DNA from: Moraxellaceae bacterium
Lineage (GTDB): Bacteria; Pseudomonadota; Gammaproteobacteria; Pseudomonadales; Moraxellaceae
Assembly (NCBI GenBank): GCA_014378805.1
Contig: JACMMY010000108.1
Coordinates: 1-6,685 of the forward strand
Length of the DNA stretch: 6,685 bases
Reading direction: 5' to 3'
This document shows, one piece after another, positions 6,197 to 6,685 of this stretch. The notes under the pieces are model-generated. The model was given only the letters and a program-made list of their open reading frames with translations. It did no database searches and was not told the DNA's origin. Each line of letters starts with the position of its first letter. Within the stretch, counting starts at the first letter, position 1. The translations under genes and the position numbers were made by a program.

Positions 6197-6655
6197 TTAA
6201 AAATCATCAGATATATCCTCATTGTGCGAGCTATTTTTATTCTGAAATCGCTGTAATTGTTGGCGCTCATGTTTGTTTGGTCGATGATCAGGTCTTGCAA
6301 GGTTCGACAGTTTACGCGCCGCTTGAAAAAGTTCACGCCGAGCGATGCTTGCTGGCGTTTCTTCATATAGTGTCTGTGCAGCCGTTGCATTACCTCGCAC
6401 AATACTCAGAGCTTTAATTACAACGGTTTTTTCTTCAAATCCTTGGCGAATGCTTAACTCCATGCCAACCCGAACTTCTTTACTGACTTTGACTCGTTCA
6501 CCTTGATAGTGAACTTTACCGCCGTCAATGGCTTCTTTTGCTGTTGTGCGGGTACGATAAAAACGAGCTGCCCAAAGCCATTTGTCAATTCTAACCGCTG
6601 TTTCAGGTTTTGAGTGAGCTTTAGACTGCGTATTTGACAATTTTTCTTGTTTCAT
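6197..6655 (-). CDS. hslR: Hsp15, S4-domain ribosome-associated heat-shock protein
   Basis: The 152-residue product has an S4 RNA-binding domain at about 21-70, opening with VRIDKWLWAARFYRTRTTAKEA's characteristic DKWLWAARF and TRTTA segments and the GGKVHYQGERVK turn. It ends in a basic tail, RPNKHERQQLQRF (125-137), typical of Hsp15. Hsp15 binds free 50S subunits that still carry peptidyl-tRNA after premature dissociation and helps recycle them; it acts in the cytosol and is heat-induced in E. coli. The 20-residue stretch before the S4 domain is polar and longer than the roughly 10 residues of the E. coli protein (133 residues in all). The start is the only ATG before the domain; a weak GGA lies five bases upstream. 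The promoter would lie at or beyond the window edge. It is 346 bp from the PilZ gene and probably forms its own unit. Confidence 0.93.
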   Translation of the reverse strand: MKQEKLSNTQSKAHSKPETAVRIDKWLWAARFYRTRTTAKEAIDGGKVHYQGERVKVSKEVRVGMELSIRQGFEEKTVVIKALSIVRGNATAAQTLYEETPASIARRELFQAARKLSNLARPDHRPNKHERQQLQRFQNKNSSHNEDISDDF

Positions 6656-6685
6656 AAGTGTCCATATTTAAAAATATTTTAATGA

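Noticed and set aside
6181..6417. A plus-strand open frame of 78 codons overlapping hslR.
   Set aside because: It lies opposite a clearly conserved S4-domain gene, has no ribosome-binding site and no recognisable domain.

Overview
The window is AT-rich gammaproteobacterial chromosome. Its proteins (a NadM/Nudix fusion, a FimX-like protein and Hsp15) and its low-GC codon use point to Acinetobacter or a close Moraxellaceae relative. That assignment is inference from protein character; no rRNA or other marker is present. I see no mobile element, CRISPR array, tRNA or prophage sequence, and the region reads as ordinary chromosomal core.

Layout. Nucleotides 2-736 (+) hold the 3' part of a bifunctional NMN adenylyltransferase/Nudix hydrolase that began before the window. 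After a 156-bp gap with two dyad symmetries comes a secreted chalcone-isomerase-like protein (893-1492, +) that starts at TTG behind a good ribosome-binding site. The next three genes are all on the minus strand: a FimX-type protein with receiver, PAS, GGDEF and EAL domains (1752-3851), a 603-residue PilZ-domain protein (4039-5850), and the S4-domain heat-shock protein Hsp15, hslR (6197-6655). The chalcone-isomerase-like gene and fimX converge on a 259-bp spacer with a terminator-like hairpin. A second hairpin separates the PilZ gene from fimX. The 346-bp spacer between hslR and the PilZ gene has no convincing gene but is full of inverted repeats.

Function. The most interesting part is the pair of likely cyclic-di-GMP effectors side by side. 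In the FimX-like protein every enzymatic signature is eroded: the receiver has no phospho-acceptor Asp, GGDEF reads GDSTF, EAL reads EVY, and the catalytic Asp pair reads NN. Residues expected to hold the nucleotide in EAL domains remain. This is the pattern of FimX, a c-di-GMP sensor that promotes type IV pilus assembly and twitching. The PilZ neighbour has a clear NxSxxG motif but no RxxxR just ahead of it; an RxxxR and a second N-x-S-x-G lie about 75 residues earlier. I infer that the two proteins act in one surface/pilus signalling pathway but are transcribed from separate promoters. The flanking genes (NAD metabolism, ribosome rescue, a periplasmic protein of unknown function) have no evident link to it.
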